A stretch of DNA of 64,000 nucleotides from Sisyra terminalis (taxonomy: Eukaryota > Arthropoda > Insecta > Neuroptera > Sisyridae). Under the pieces are notes generated by a model, which was not told the DNA's origin, did not search any database, and worked only from the letters and a program-made list of their open reading frames with translations. Both the position numbers and the translations under genes were made by a program. The DNA lies in assembly GCA_958496175.1 (NCBI GenBank), contig OY292277.1:48433050-48497049 (forward strand), given 5' to 3'. Shown here in pieces: positions 1 through 16,000 of the stretch. How positions within the stretch are numbered: the first letter of the stretch is position 1; each line of letters opens with the position of its first letter.

Positions 1-2717
1 TTGTAATTTCCCAAGGATCTGGCATAAATTTGTAAATTATTTATATGCAATTTTATTAAGCATGATTTAATCTCAAATATTGCGTTCAGTTTTAGTGAAA
101 AAAACCATCCCTTATATCCTGTTTATGCTCTTGAAAATTGTCCTTTTTGAAACTTTGAAATGATATTGCTAGTGTTCTTTTGCACACAGGACAAAAATTT
201 TTTCGGAATACGTTTAATAAAAAGGCATAGTTTGATATTCCGTTGTTAAAAGTAGCCCTCATAAGGAAAAGTCACTCTTCGAAAATCGACCTATTTTAGG
301 GCAAATTTGTTGCATGCTGTTTCACCTCCTTATCTTCCCAGGGTAATTTCCCAAGGATCTGGCATTAATTTGTAAATTATTTTTATGCAATTTTATTAAG
401 CATGATTTAATCTCAAATATTGCGTTCAGTTTTAGTGAAAAAAACCATCCCTTATATCCTGTTTATGCTCTTGAAAATTGTCCTTTTTGAAACTTTGAAA
501 TGATATTGCTAGTGTCCTTTTGCACACAGGACAAAATTTTTTTCGGAATACGTTTAATAAAAAGGCAAAGTTTGATATTCCGTTGTTAAAAGTAGCCCTC
601 ATAAGGAAAAGTCACTCTTCGAAAATCGACCTATTTTAGGGCAAATTTGTTGCATGCTGTTTCACCTCCTTATCTTCCCAGGGTAATTTCCCAAGGATCT
701 GGCATTAATTTGTAAATTATTTTTATGCAATTTTATTAAGCATGATTTAATCTCAAATATTGCGTTCAGTTTTAGTGAAAAAAACCATCCCTTATATCCT
801 GTTTATGCTCTTGAAAATTGTCCTTTTTGAATCTTTGAAATGATATTGCTAGTGTCCTTTTGCACACAGGACAAAATTTTTTTCGGAATACGTTTAATAA
901 AAAGGCAAAGTTTGAAATTCCGTTGTTAAAAGTAGCCCTCATAAGGAAAAGTCACTCTTCGAAAATCGACCTATTTTAGGGCAAATTTGTTGCATGCTGT
1001 TTCACCTCCTTATCTTCCCAGGGTAATTTCCCAAGGATCTGGCATAAATTTGTAAATTATTTTTATGCAATTTTATTAAGCATGATTTAATCTCAAATAT
1101 TGCGTTCAGTTTTAGTGAAAAAAACCATCCCTTATATCCTGTTTATGCTCTTGAAAATTGTCCTTTTTGAAACTTTGAAATGATTTTGCTAGTGTCCTTT
1201 TGCACACAGGACAAATTTTTTTTCGGAATACGTTTAATAAAAAGGCAAAGTTTGATATTCCGTTGTTAAAAGTAGCCCTCATAAGGAAAAGTCACTCTTC
1301 GAAAATCGACCTATTTAAGGGCAAATTTGTTGCATGCTGTTTCACCTCCTTATCTTCCCAGGGTAATTTCCCAAGGATCTGGCATAAATTTGTAAATTAT
1401 TTTTATGCAATTTTATTAAGCATGATTTAATCTCAAATATTGCGTTCAGTTTTAGTGAAAAAAACCATCCCTTATATCCTGTTTATGCTCTTGAAAATTG
1501 TCCTTTTTGAATCTTTGAAATGATATTGCTAGTGTCCTTTTGCACACAGGACAAAATTTTTTTCGGAATACGTTTAATAAAAAGGCAAAGTTTGATATTC
1601 CGTTGTTAAAAGTAGCCCTCATAAGGAAAAGTCACTCTTCGAAAATCGACCTATTTTAGGGCAAATTTGTTGCATGCTGTTTCACCTCCTTATCTTCCCA
1701 GGGTAATTTCCCAAGGATCTGGCATAAATTTGTAAATTATTTTTATGCAATTTTATTATCCATGATTTAATCTCAAATATTGCGTTCAGTTTTAGTGAAA
1801 AAAACCATCCCTTATATCCTGTTTATGCTCTTGAAAATTGTCCTTTTTGAAACTTTGTAATGATATTGCTAGTGTCCTTTTGCACACAGGACCAAATTTT
1901 TTTCGGAATACGTTTAATAAAAAGGCAAAGTTTGATATTCCGTTGTTAAAAGTAGCCCTCATAAGGAAAAGTCACTTTTCGAAAATCGACCTATTTTAGG
2001 GCAAATTTGTTGCATGCTGTTTCACCTCCTTATCTTCCCAGGGTAATTTCCCAAGGATCTGGCATAAATTTGTAAATTATTTTTATGCAATTTTATTAAG
2101 CATGATTTAATCTCAAATATTGCGTTCAGTTTTAGTGAAAAAAACCATCCCTTATATCCTGTTTATGCTCTTGAAAATTGTCCTTTTTGACACTTTGAAA
2201 TGATATTGCTAGTGTCCTTTTGCACACAGGACAAAAATTTTTTCGGAATACGTTTAATAAAAAGGCATAGTTTGATATTCCGTTGTTAAAAGTAGCCCTC
2301 ATAAGGAAAAGTCACCTTTCGAAAATCGACACATTTTAGGGCAAATTTGTTGCATGCTGTTTCACCTCCTTATCTTCCCGTTGTAATTTCCCAAGGATCT
2401 GGCATAATCTGTAAATTATTTTTATGCAATTTTATTAAGCATGATTTAATCTCAAATATTGCGTTCAGTTTTAGTGAAAAAAACCATCCCTTATATCCTG
2501 TTTATGCTCTTGAAAATTGTCCTTTTTGAAACTTTGAAATGATATTGCTAGTGTCCTTTTGCACACAGGACAAAATTTTTTCGGAATACGTTTAATAAAA
2601 AGGCATAGTTTGATATTCCGTTGTTAAAAGTAGCCCTCATAAGAAAAAGTCACCCTTCGAAAATCGACCTATTTTAGGGCAAATTTGTTGCATGCTGTTT
2701 CACCTCCTTATCTTCCC

Positions 2718-4077
2718 GTTGTAATTTCCCAAGGATCTGGCATAAATTTGTAAATTATTTATATGCAATTTTATTAAGCATGATTTAATCTCAAATATTG
2801 CGTTCAGTTTTAGTGAAAAAAACCATCCCTTATATCCTGTTTATGCTCTTGAAAATTGTCCTTTTTGAAACTTTGAAATGATATTGCTAGTGTTCTTTTG
2901 CACACAGGACAAAAATTTTTTCGGAATACGTTTAATAAAAAGGCATAGTTTGATATTCCGTTGTTAAAAGTAGCCCTCATAAGGAAAAGTCACCCTTCGA
3001 AAATCGACCTATTTTAGGGCAAATTTGTTGCATGCTGTTTCACCTCCTTATCTTCCCGTTGTAATTTCCCAAGGATCTGGCATAAATTTGTAAATTATTT
3101 TTATGCAATTTTATTAAGCATGATTTAATCTCAAATATTGCGTTCAGTTTTAGTAAAAAAAACCATCCCTTATATCCTGTTTATGCTCTTGAAAATTGTC
3201 CTTTTTGAAACTTTGAAATGATATTGCTAGTGTCCTTTTGCACAAAGGACAAATTTTTTTTCGGAATATGTTTAATAAAAAGGCAAAGTTTGATATTCCG
3301 TTGTTAAAAGTAGCCCTCATAAGGAAAAGTCACTCTTCGAATATCGACCTATTTTAGGGCAAATTTGTTGCATGCTGTTTCTCCTCCTTATCTTCCCGTT
3401 GTAATTTCGCAAGGATCTGGCATAAATTTGTAAATTATTTTTATGCAATTTTATTAAGCATGATTTAATCTCAAATATTGCGTTCAGTTTTAGTGAAAAA
3501 AACCATCCCTTATATCCTGTTAATGCTCTTGAAAATTGTCTTTTTGAAACTTTGAAATGATATTGCTAGTGTCCTTTTGCACACAGGACAAATTTTTTTT
3601 CGGAATACGTTTAATAAAAAGGCAAAGTTTGATATTCCATTGTTAAAAGTAGCCCTCATAAAGAAAAGTCACCCTTCGAAAATCGACACATTTTAGGGCA
3701 ATTTTGTTGCATGCTGTTTCACCTCCTTATCTTCCCGTTGTAATTTCCCAAGGATCTGGCATAAATTTGTAAATTATTTTTATGCAATTTTATTAAGCAT
3801 GATTTAATCTCAAATATTGCGTTCAGTTTTAATGAAAAAAACCATCCCTTATATCCTGTTTATGCTCTTGAAAATTGTCCTTTTTGAAACTTTGAAATGA
3901 TATTGCTAGTGTCCTTTTGCACACAGTACAAAAATTTTTTCGGAATACGTTTAATAAAAAGGCATAGTTTGATATTCCGTTGTTAAAAGTAGCCCTCATA
4001 AGGAAAAGTCACTCTTCGAAAATCGACCTATTTTAGGGCAAATTTGTTGCATGCTGTTTCACCTCCTTATCTTCCCG
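2718..4077. repeat. Four-monomer block repeated 16,983 bp downstream (copy 1)
   Basis: Four successive monomers share a private set of variants with the block at 19,701-21,060: TTTATATGC in the first, GTAAAAAAAACC plus GCACAAAGGAC plus CGAATATCGAC in the second, TTTCGCAAGG plus TGTTAATGCTC in the third, and TTTTAATGAAAA plus ACACAGTACAAA in the fourth. The monomers on either side do not match between the two places, so this is a duplicated block inside the array rather than general homogeneity. The offset is 50 monomers. Confidence 0.8.
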
Positions 4078-7000
4078 TTGTAATTTCCCAAGGATCTGGC
4101 AAAAATTTGTAAATTATTTTTATGCAATTTTATTAAGCATGATTTAATCTCAAATATTGCGTTCAGTTTTAGTGAAAAAAACCATCCCTTATATCCTGTT
4201 TATGCTCTTGAAAATTGTCCTTTTTGAAACTTTGAAATGATATTGCTAGTGTCCTTTTGCACACAGGACAAAAATTTTTTCGGAATACGTTTAATAAAAA
4301 GGCATAGTTTGATATTCCGTTGTTAAAAGTAGCCCTCAGAAGGAAAAGTCACCCTTCGAAAATCGACACATTTTAGGGCAAATTTGTTGCATGCTGTTTC
4401 ACCTCCTTATCTTTCCGTTGTAATTTCCCAAGGATCTGGCATAATCTGTAAATTATTTTTATGCAATTTTATTAAGCATGATTTAATCTCAAATATTGCG
4501 TTCAGTTTTAGTGAAAAAAACCATCCCTTATATCCTGTTTATGCTCTTGAAAATTGTCCTTTTCGAAACTTTGAAATGATATTGCTAGTGTCCTTTTGCA
4601 CACCGGACAAAATTTTTTTCGGAATACGTTTAATAAAAAGGCAAACTTTGATATTCCGTTGTTAAAAGTAGCCCTCATAAGGAAAAGTCACTCTTCGAAA
4701 ATCGACCTATTTTAGGGCAAATTTGTTGCATGCTGTTTCACCTCCTTATCTTCCCAGGGTAATTTCCCAAGGATCTGGCATAAATTTGTAAATTATTTTT
4801 ATGCAATTTTATTAAGCATGATTTAATCTCAAATATTGCGTTCAGTTTTAGTGAAAAAAACCATCCCTTATATCCTGTTTATGCTCTTGAAAATTGTCCT
4901 TTTTGACACTTTGAAATGATATTGCTAGTGTCCTTTTGCACACAGGACAAAAATTTTTTCGGAATACGTTTAATAAAAAGGCATAGTTTGATATTCCGTT
5001 GTTAAAAGTAGCCCTCATAAGGAAAAGTCACCCTTCGAAAATCGACACATTTTAGGGCAAATTTGTTGCATGCTGTTTCACCTCCTTATCTTTCCGTTGT
5101 AATTTCCCAAGGATCTGGCATAATCTGTAAATTATTTTTTTGCAATTTTATTAAGCATGATTTAATCTCAAATATTGCGTTCAGTTTTAGGGAAATAAAC
5201 CATCCCTTATATCCTGTTTATGCTCTTGAAAATTGTCCTTTTTGAAACTTTGAAATGATATTGCTAGTGTCCTTTTGCACACAGGACAAAATTTTTTTCG
5301 GAATACGTTTAATAAAAAGGCATAGTTTGATATTCCGTTGTTAAAAGTAGCCCTCATAAGAAAAAGTCACCCTTCGAAAATCGACCTATTTTAGGGCAAA
5401 TTTGTTGCATGCTGTTTCACCTCCTTATCTTTCCGTTGTAATTTCCCAAGGATCTGGCATAATCTGTAAATTATTTTTTTGCAATTTTATTAAGCATGAT
5501 TTAATCTCAAATATTGCGTTCAGTTTTAGGGAAATAAACCATCCCTTATATCCTGTTTATGCTCTTGAAAATTGTCCTTTTTGAAACTTTGAAATGATAT
5601 TGCTAGTGTCCTTTTGCACACAGGACAAATTTTTTTTCGGAATACGTTTAATAAAAAGGCAAAGTTTGATATTCCGTTGTTAAAAGTAGCCCTCATAAGG
5701 AAAAGTCACTCTTCGAAAATCGACCTATTTTAGGGCAAATTTGTTGCATGCTGTTTCACCTCCTTATCTTCCCAGGGTAATTTCCCAAGGATCTGGCATA
5801 AATTTGTAAATTATTTTTATGCAATTTTATTAAGCATGATTTAATCTCAAATATTGCGTTCAGTTTTAAGTGAAAAAAACCATCCCTTATATCCTGTTTA
5901 TGCTCTTGAAAATTGTCCTTTTTGAAACTTTGAAATGATATTGCTAGTGTCCTTTTGCACACAGTACAAAAATTTTTTCGGAATACGTTTAATAAAAAGG
6001 CATAGTTTGATATTCCGTTGTTAAAAGTAGCCCTCATAAGGAAAAGTCACTCTTCGAAAATCGACCTATTTTAGGGCAAATTTGTTGCATGCTGTTTCAC
6101 CTCCTTATCTTCCCGTTGTAATTTCCCAAGGATCTGGCAAAAATTTGTAAATTATTTTTATGCAATTTTATTAAGCATGATTTAATCTCAAATATTGCGT
6201 TCAGTTTTAGTGAAAAAAACCATCCCTTATATCCTGTTAATGCTCTTGAAAATTGTCTTTTTGAAACTTTGAAATGATATTGCTAGTGTCCTTTTGCACA
6301 CAGGACAAATTTTTTTTCGGAATACGTTTAATAAAAAGGCAAAGTTTGATATTCCATTGTTAAAAGTAGCCCTCATAAAGAAAAGTCACCCTTCGAAAAT
6401 CGACACATTTTAGGGCAATTTTGTTGCATGCTGTTTCACCTCCTTATCTTCCCGTTGTAATTTCCCAAGGATCTGGCATAAATTTGTAAATTATTTTTAT
6501 GCAATTTTATTAAGCATGATTTAATCTCAAATATTGCGTTCAGTTTTAATGAAAAAAACCATCCCTTATATCCTGTTTATGCTCTTGAAAATTGTCCTTT
6601 TTGAAACTTTGAAATGATATTGCTAGTGTCCTTTTGCACACAGTACAAAAATTTTTTCGGAATACGTTTAATAAAAAGGCATAGTTTGATATTCCGTTGT
6701 TAAAAGTAGCCCTCATAAGGAAAAGTCACTCTTCGAAAATCGACCTATTTTAGGGCAAATTTGTTGCATGCTGTTTCACCTCCTTATCTTCCCGTTGTAA
6801 TTTCCCAAGGATCTGGCAAAAATTTGTAAATTATTTTTATGCAATTTTATTAAGCATGATTTAATCTCAAATATTGCGTTCAGTTTTAGTGAAAAAAACC
6901 ATCCCTTATATCCTGTTTATGCTCTTGAAAATTGTCCTTTTTGAAACTTTGAAATGATATTGCTAGTGTCCTTTTGCACACAGGACAAATTTTTTTTCGG

Positions 7001-10000
7001 AATACGTTTAATAAAAAGGCAAAGTTTGATATTCCGTTGTTAAAAGTAGCCCTCATAAGGAAAAGTCACTCTTCGAAAATCGACCTATTTTAGGGCAAAT
7101 TTGTTGCATGCTGTTTCTCCTCCTTATCTTCCCAGGGTAATTTCCCAAGGATCTGGCATAAATTTGTAAATTATTTTTATGCAATTTTATTAAGCATGAT
7201 TTAATCTCAAATATTGCGTTCAGTTTTAGTGAAAAAAACCATCCCTTATATCCTGTTTATGCTCTTGAAAATTGTCTTTTTGAAACTTTGAAATGATATT
7301 GCTAGTGTCCTTTTGCACACAGGACAAATTTTTTTTCGGAATACGTTTAATAAAAAGGCAAAGTTTGATATTCCATTGTTAAAAGTAGCCCTCATAAGGA
7401 AAAGTCACTCTTCGAAAATCGACCTATTTTAGGGCAAATTTGTTGCATGCTGTTTCACCTCCTTATCTTCCCGTTGTAATTTCCCAAGGATCTGGCTTAA
7501 ATTTGTAAATTATTTTTATGCAATTTTATTAAGCATGATTTAATCTCAAATATTGCGTTCAGTTTTAGTGAAAAAAACCATCCCTTATATCCTGTTTATG
7601 CTCTTGAAAATTGTCCTTTTTGAATCTTTGAAATGATATTGCTAGTGTCCTTTTGCACACAGGACAAAATTTTTTTCGGAATACGTTTAATAAAAAGGCA
7701 AAGTTTGATATTCCGTTGTTAAAAGTAGCCCTCATAAGGAAAAGTCACTTTTCGAAAATCGACCTATTTTAGGGCAAATTTGTTGCATGCTGTTTCACCT
7801 CCTTATCTTCCCAGGGTAATTTCCCAAGGATCTGGCATAAATTTGTAAATTATTTTTATGCAATTTTATTAAGCATGATTTAATCTCAAATATTGCGTTC
7901 AGTTTTAGTGAAAAAAACCATCCCTTATATCCTGTTTATGCTCTTGAAAATTGTCCTTTTTGACACTTTGAAATGATATTGCTAGTGTCCTTTTGCACAC
8001 AGGACAAAAATTTTTTCGGAATACGTTTAATAAAAAGGCATAGTTTGATATTCCGTTGTTAAAAGTAGCCCTCATAAGGAAAAGTCACCTTTCGAAAATC
8101 GACACATTTTAGGGCAAATTTGTTGCATGCTGTTTCACCTCCTTATCTTCCCAGGGTAATTTCCCAAGGATCTGGCATAAATTTGTAAATTATTTTTATG
8201 CAATTTTATGAAGCATGATTTAATTTCAAATATTGCGTTCAGTTTTAGTGAAAAAAACCATCCCTTATATCCTGTTTATGCTCTTGAAAATTGTCCTTTT
8301 TGACACTTTGAAATGATATTGCTAGTGTCCTTTTGCACACAGGACAAAATTTTTTTCGGAATACGTCTAATAAAAAGGCATAGTTTGATATTCCGTTGTT
8401 AAAAGTAGCCCTCATAAGGAAAAGTCACCTTTCGAAAATCGACACATTTTAGGGCAAATTTGTTGCATGCTGTTTCACCTCCTTATCTTCCCGTTGTAAT
8501 TTCCCAAGGATCTGGCATAAATTTGTAAATTATTTTTATGCAATTTTATTAAGCATGATTTAATCTCAAATATTGCGTTCAGTTTTAGTGAAAAAAACCA
8601 TCCCTTATATCCTGTTTATGCTCTTGAAAATTGTCTTTTTGAAACTTTGAAATGATATTGCTAGTGTCCTTTTGCACACAGGACAAATTTTTTTTCGGAA
8701 TACGTTTAATAAAAAGGCAAAGTTTGATATTCCATTGTTAAAAGTATCCCTCATAAGGAAAAGTCACTCTTCGAAAATCGACCTATTATAGGGCAAATTT
8801 GTTGCATGCTGTTTCACCTCCTTATCTTCCCGTTGTAATTTCCCAAGGATCTTGCATAAATTTGTAAATTATTTATATGCAATTTTATTAAGCATGATTT
8901 AATCTCAAATATTGCGTTCAGTTTTAGTGAAAAAAACCATCCCTTATATCCTGTTTATGCTCTTGAAAATTGTCCTTTTTGAAACTTTGAAATGATATTG
9001 CTAGTGTCCTTTTGCACACAGGACAAATTTTTTTTCGGAATACGTTTAATAAAAAGGCAAAGTTTGATATTCCGTTGTTAAAAGTAGCCCTCATAAGGAA
9101 AAGTCACTCTTCGAAAATCGACCTATTTTAGGGCAAATTTGTTGCATGCTGTTTCTCCTCCTTATCTTCCCAGGGTAATTTCCCAAGGATCTGGCATAAA
9201 TTTGTAAATTATTTTTATGCAATTTTATTAAGCATGATTTAATCTCAAATATTGCGTTCAGTTTTAGTGAAAAAAACCATCCCTTATATCCTGTTTATGC
9301 TCTTGAAAATTGTCTTTTTGAAACTTTGAAATGATATTGCTAGTGTCCTTTTGCACACAGGACAAATTTTTTTTCGGAATACGTTTAATAAAAAGGCAAA
9401 GTTTGATATTCCATTGTTAAAAGTAGCCCTCATAAGGAAAAGTCACTCTTCGAAAATCGACCTATTTTAGGGCAAATTTGTTGCATGCTGTTTCACCTCC
9501 TTATCTTCCCGTTGTAATTTCCCAAGGATCTGGCATAAATTTGTAAATTATTTTTATGCAATTTTATTAAGCATGATTTAATCTCAAATATTGCGTTCAG
9601 TTTTAGTGAAAAAAACCATCCCTTATATCCTGTTTATGCTCTTGAAAATTGTCTTTTTGAAACTTTGAAATGATATTGCTAGTGTCCTTTTGCACACAGG
9701 ACAAATTTTTTTTCGGAATACGTTTAATAAAAAGGCAAAGTTTGATATTCCATTGTTAAAAGTAGCCCTCATAAGGAAAAGTCACTCTTCGAAAATCGAC
9801 CTATTTTAGGGCAAATTTGTTGCATGCTGTTTCACCTCCTTATCTTCCCGTTGTAATTTCCCAAGGATCTGGCTTAAATTTGTAAATTATTTTTATGCAA
9901 TTTTATTAAGCATGATTTAATCTCAAATATTGCGTTCAGTTTTAGTGAAAAAAACCATCCCTTATATCCTGTTTATGCTCTTGAAAATTGTCCTTTTTGA

Positions 10001-13000
10001 CACTTTGAAATGATATTGCTAGTGTCTTTTTGCACACAGGACAAAAATTTTTTCGGAATACGTTTAATAAAAAGGCATAGTTTGATATTCCGTTGTTAAA
10101 AGTAGCCCTCATAAGGAAAAGTCACCCTTCGAAAATCGACACATTTTAGGGCAAATTTGTTGCATGCTGTTTCACCTCCTTATCTTTCCGTTGTAATTTC
10201 CCAAGGATCTGGCATAATCTGTAAATTATTTTTATGCAATTTTATTAAGCATGATTTAATCTCAAATATTGCGTTCAGTTTTAGTGAAAAAAACCATCCC
10301 TTATATCCTGTTTATGCTCTTGAAAATTGTCCTTTTTGAAACTTTGAAATGATATTGCTAGTGTCCTTTTGCACACAGGACAAATTTTTTTTCGGAATAC
10401 GTTTAATAAAAAGGCAAAGTTTGATATTCCGTTGTTAAAAGTAGCCCTCATAAGGAAAAGTCACTCTTCGAAAATCGACCTATTTTAGGGCAAATTTGTT
10501 GCATGCTGTTTCACCTCCTTATCTTCCCAGGGTAATTTCCCAAGGATCTGGCATAAATTTGTAAATTATTTTTATGCAATTTTATTAAGCATGATTTAAT
10601 CTCAAATATTGCGTTCAGTTTTAAGTGAAAAAAACCATCCCTTATATCCTGTTTATGCTCTTGAAAATTGTCCTTTTTGACACTTTGAAATGATATTGCT
10701 AGTGTCCTTTTGCACACAGGACAAAATTTTTTTCGGAATACGTCTAATAAAAAGGCATAGTTTGATATTCCGTTGTTAAAAGTAGCCCTCATAAGGAAAA
10801 GTCACCTTTCGAAAATCGACACATTTTAGGGCAAATTTGTTGCATGCTGTTTCACCTCCTTATCTTCCCGTTGTAATTTCCCAAGGATCTGGCATAAATT
10901 TGTAAATTATTTTTATGCAATTTTATTAAGCATGATTTAATCTCAAATATTGCATTCAGTTTTAGTAAAAAAAACCATCCCTTATATCCTGTTTATGCTC
11001 TTGAAAATTGTCCTTTTTGAAACTTTGAAATGATATTGCTAGTGTCCTTTTGCACACAGGACAAATTTTTTTTCGGAATACGTTTAATAAAAAGGCAAAG
11101 TTTGATATTCCATTGTTAAAAGTATCCCTCATAAGGAAAAGTCACTCTTCGAAAATCGACCTATTATAGGGCAAATTTGTTGCATGCTGTTTCACCTCCT
11201 TATCTTCCCGTTGTAATTTCCCAAGGATCTTGCATAAATTTGTAAATTATTTATATGCAATTTTATTAAGCATGATTTAATCTCAAATATTGCGTTCAGT
11301 TTTAGTGAAAAAAACCATCCCTTATATCCTGTTTATGCTCTTGAAAATTGTCCTTTTTGAAACTTTGAAATGATATTGCTAGTGTCCTTTTGCACACAGG
11401 ACAAATTTTTTTTCGGAATACGTTTAATAAAAAGGCAAAGTTTGATATTCCATTGTTAAAAGTATCCCTCATAAGGAAAAGTCACTCTTCGAAAATCGAC
11501 CTATTATAGGGCAAATTTGTTGCATGCTGTTTCACCTCCTTATCTTCCCGTTGTAATTTCCCAAGGATCTTGCATAAATTTGTAAATTATTTATATGCAA
11601 TTTTATTAAGCATGATTTAATCTCAAATATTGCGTTCAGTTTTAGTGAAAAAAACCATCCCTTATATCCTGTTTATGCTCTTGAAAATTGTCCTTTTTGA
11701 AACTTTGAAATGATATTGCTAGTGTCCTTTTGCACACAGGACAAATTTTTTTTCGGAATACGTTTAATAAAAAGGCAAAGTTTGATATTCCGTTGTTAAA
11801 AGTAGCCCTCATAAGGAAAAGTCACTCTTCGAAAATCGACCTATTTTAGGGCAAATTTGTTGCATGCTGTTTCTCCTCCTTATCTTCCCAGGGTAATTTC
11901 CCAAGGATCTGGCATAAATTTGTAAATTATTTTTATGCAATTTTATTAAGCATGATTTAATCTCAAATATTGCGTTCAGTTTTAGTGAAAAAAACCATCC
12001 CTTATATCCTGTTTATGCTCTTGAAAATTGTCTTTTTGAAACTTTGAAATGATATTGCTAGTGTCCTTTTGCACACAGGACAAATTTTTTTTCGGAATAC
12101 GTTTAATAAAAAGGCAAAGTTTGATATTCCATTGTTAAAAGTATCCCTCATAAGGAAAAGTCACTCTTCGAAAATCGACCTATTATAGGGCAAATTTGTT
12201 GCATGCTGTTTCACCTCCTTATCTTCCCGTTGTAATTTCCCAAGGATCTTGCATAAATTTGTAAATTATTTATATGCAATTTTATTAAGCATGATTTAAT
12301 CTCAAATATTGCGTTCAGTTTTAGTGAAAAAAACCATCCCTTATATCCTGTTTATGCTCTTGAAAATTGTCCTTTTTGAAACTTTGAAATGATATTGCTA
12401 GTGTCCTTTTGCACACAGGACAAATTTTTTTTCGGAATACGTTTAATAAAAAGGCAAAGTTTGATATTCCGTTGTTAAAAGTAGCCCTCATAAGGAAAAG
12501 TCACTCTTCGAAAATCGACCTATTTTAGGGCAAATTTGTTGCATGCTGTTTCTCCTCCTTATCTTCCCAGGGTAATTTCCCAAGGATCTGGCATAAATTT
12601 GTAAATTATTTTTATGCAATTTTATTAAGCATGATTTAATCTCAAATATTGCGTTCAGTTTTAGTGAAAAAAACCATCCCTTATATCCTGTTTATGCTCT
12701 TGAAAATTGTCTTTTTGAAACTTTGAAATGATATTGCTAGTGTCCTTTTGCACACAGGACAAATTTTTTTTCGGAATACGTTTAATAAAAAGGCAAAGTT
12801 TGATATTCCATTGTTAAAAGTAGCCCTCATAAGGAAAAGTCACTCTTCGAAAATCGACCTATTTTAGGGCAAATTTGTTGCATGCTGTTTCACCTCCTTA
12901 TCTTCCCGTTGTAATTTCCCAAGGATCTGGCTTAAATTTGTAAATTATTTTTATGCAATTTTATTAAGCATGATTTAATCTCAAATATTGCGTTCAGTTT

Positions 13001-16000
13001 TAGTGAAAAAAACCATCCCTTATATCCTGTTTATGCTCTTGAAAATTGTCCTTTTTGACACTTTGAAATGATATTGCTAGTGTCTTTTTGCACACAGGAC
13101 AAAAATTTTTTCGGAATACGTTTAATATAAAGGCATAGTTTGATATTCCGTTGTTAAAAGTAGCCCTCATAAGGAAAAGTCACCTTTCGAAAATCGACAC
13201 ATTTTAGGGCAAATTTGTTGCATGCTGTTTCACCTCCTTATCTTTCCGTTGTAATTTCCCAAGGATCTGGCATAATCTGTAAATTATTTTTATGCAATTT
13301 TATTAAGCATGATTTAATCTCAAATATTGCGTTCAGTTTTAGTGAAAAAAACCATCCCTTATATCCTGTTAATGCTCTTGAAAATTGTCTTTTTGAAACT
13401 TTGAAATGATATTGCTAGTGTCCTTTTGCACACAGGACAAATTTTTTTTCGGAATACGTTTAATAAAAAGGCAAAGTTTGATATTCCATTGTTAAAAGTA
13501 GCCCTCATAAGGAAAAGTCACTCTTCGAAAATCGACCTATTTTAGGGCAAATTTGTTGCATGCTGTTTCACCTCTTTATCTTCCCGTTGTAATTTCCCAA
13601 GGATCTGGCATAAATTTGTAAATTATTTTTATGCAATTTTATTAAGCATGATTTAATCTCAAATATTGCGTTCAGTTTTAGTGAAAAAAACCATCCCTTA
13701 TATCCTGTTTATGCTCTTGAAAATTGTCTTTTTGAAACTTTGAAATGATATTGCTAGTGTTCTTTTGCACACAGGACAAATTTTTTTTCGGAATACGTTT
13801 AATAAAAAGGCAAAGTTTGATATTCCATTGTTAAAAGTAGCCCTCATAAGGAAAAGTCACTCTTCGAAAATCGACCTATTTTAGGGCAAATTTGTTGCAT
13901 GCTGTTTCACCTCCTTATCTTCCCGTTGTAATTTCCCAAGGATCTGGCTTAAATTTGTAAATTATTTTTATGCAATTTTATTAAGCATGATTTAATCTCA
14001 AATATTGCGTTCAGTTTTAGTGAAAAAAACCATCCCTTATATCCTGTTTATGCTCTTGAAAATTGTCCTTTTTGAATCTTTGAAATGATATTGCTAGTGT
14101 CCTTTTGCACACAGGACAAAATTTTTTTCGGAATACGTTTAATAAAAAGGCAAAGTTTGATATTCCGTTGTTAAAAGTAGCCCTCATAAGGAAAAGTCAC
14201 TTTTCGAAAATCGACCTATTTTAGGGCAAATTTGTTGCATGCTGTTTCACCTCCTTATCTTCCCAGGGTAATTTCCCAAGGATCTGGCATAAATTTGTAA
14301 ATTATTTTTATGCAATTTTATTAAGCATGATTTAATCTCAAATATTGCGTTCAGTTTTAGTGAAAAAAACCATCCCTTATATCCTGTTTATGCTCTTGAA
14401 AATTGTCCTTTTTGAAACTTTGAAATGATATTGCTAGTGTCCTTTTGCACACAGGACAAAAATTTTTTCGGAATACGTTTAATAAAAAGGCATAGTTTGA
14501 TATTCCGTTGTTAAAAGTAGCCCTCATAAGGAAAAGTCACCTTTCGAAAATCGACACATTTTAGGGCAAATTTGTTGCATGCTGTTTCACCTCCTTATCT
14601 TCCCAGGGTAATTTCCCAAGGATCTGGCATAAATTTGTAAATTATTTTTATGCAATTTTATTAAGCATGATTTAATCTCAAATATTGCGTTCAGTTTTAG
14701 TGAAAAAAACCATCCCTTATATCCTGTTTATGCTCTTGAAAATTGTCCTTTTTGACACTTTGAAATGATATTGCTAGTGTCCTTTTGCACACAGGACAAA
14801 AATTTTTTCGGAATACGTTTAATAAAAAGGCATAGTTTGATATTCCGTTGTTAAAAGTAGCCCTCATAAGGAAAAGTCACCTTTCGAAAATCGACCTATT
14901 TTAGGGCAAATTTGTTGCATGCTGTTTCACCTCCTTATCTTCCCGTTGTAATTTCCCAAGGATCTGGCATAAATTTGTAAATTATTTATATGCAATTTTA
15001 TTAAGCATGATTTAATCTCAAATATTGCGTTCAGTTTTAGTGAAAAAAACCATTCCTTATATCCTGTTTATGCTCTTTAAAATTGTCCTTTTTGAAACTT
15101 TGAAATGATATTGCTAGTGTCCTTTTGCACACAGGACAAATTTTTTTTCGGAATACGTTTAATAAAAAGGCAAAGTTTGATATTCCGTTGTTAAAAGTAG
15201 CCCTCATAAGGAAAAGTCACTCTTCGAAAATCGACCTATTTTAGGGCAAATTTGTTGCATGCTGTTTCACCTCCTTATCTTCCCAGGGTAATTTCCCAAG
15301 GATCTGGCATAAATTTGTAAATTATTTTTATGCAATTTTAATAAGCATGATTTAATCTCAAATATTGCGTTCAGTTTTAAGTGAAAAAAACCATCCCTTA
15401 TATCCTGTTTATGCTCTTGAAAATTGTCCTTTTTGACACTTTGAATTGATATTGCTAGTGTCCTTTTGCACACAGGACAAAATTTTTTTCGGAATACGTC
15501 TAATAAAAAGGCATAGTTTGATATTCCGTTGTTAAAAGTAGCCCTCATAAGGAAAAGTCACTCTTCGAAAATCGACCTATTTTAGGGCAAATTTGATGCA
15601 TGCTGTTTCTCCTCCTTATCTTCCCAGGGTAATTTCCCAAGGATCTGGCATAAATTTGTAAATTATTTTTATGCAATTTTATTAAGCATGATTTAATCTC
15701 AAATATTGCGTTCAGTTTTAGTGAAAAAAACCATCCCTTATATCCTGTTTATGCTCTTGAAAATTGTCTTTTTGAAACTTTGAAATGATATTGCTAGTGT
15801 CCTTTTGCACACAGGACAAATTTTTTTTCGGAATACGTTTAATAAAAAGGCAAAGTTTGATATTCCGTTGTTAAAAGTAGCCCTCATAAGGAAAAGTCAC
15901 TCTTCGAAAATCGACCTATTTTAGGGCAAATTTGTTGCATGCTGTTTCACCTCCTTATCTTCCCGTTGTAATTTCCCAAGGATCTGGCTTAAATTTGTAA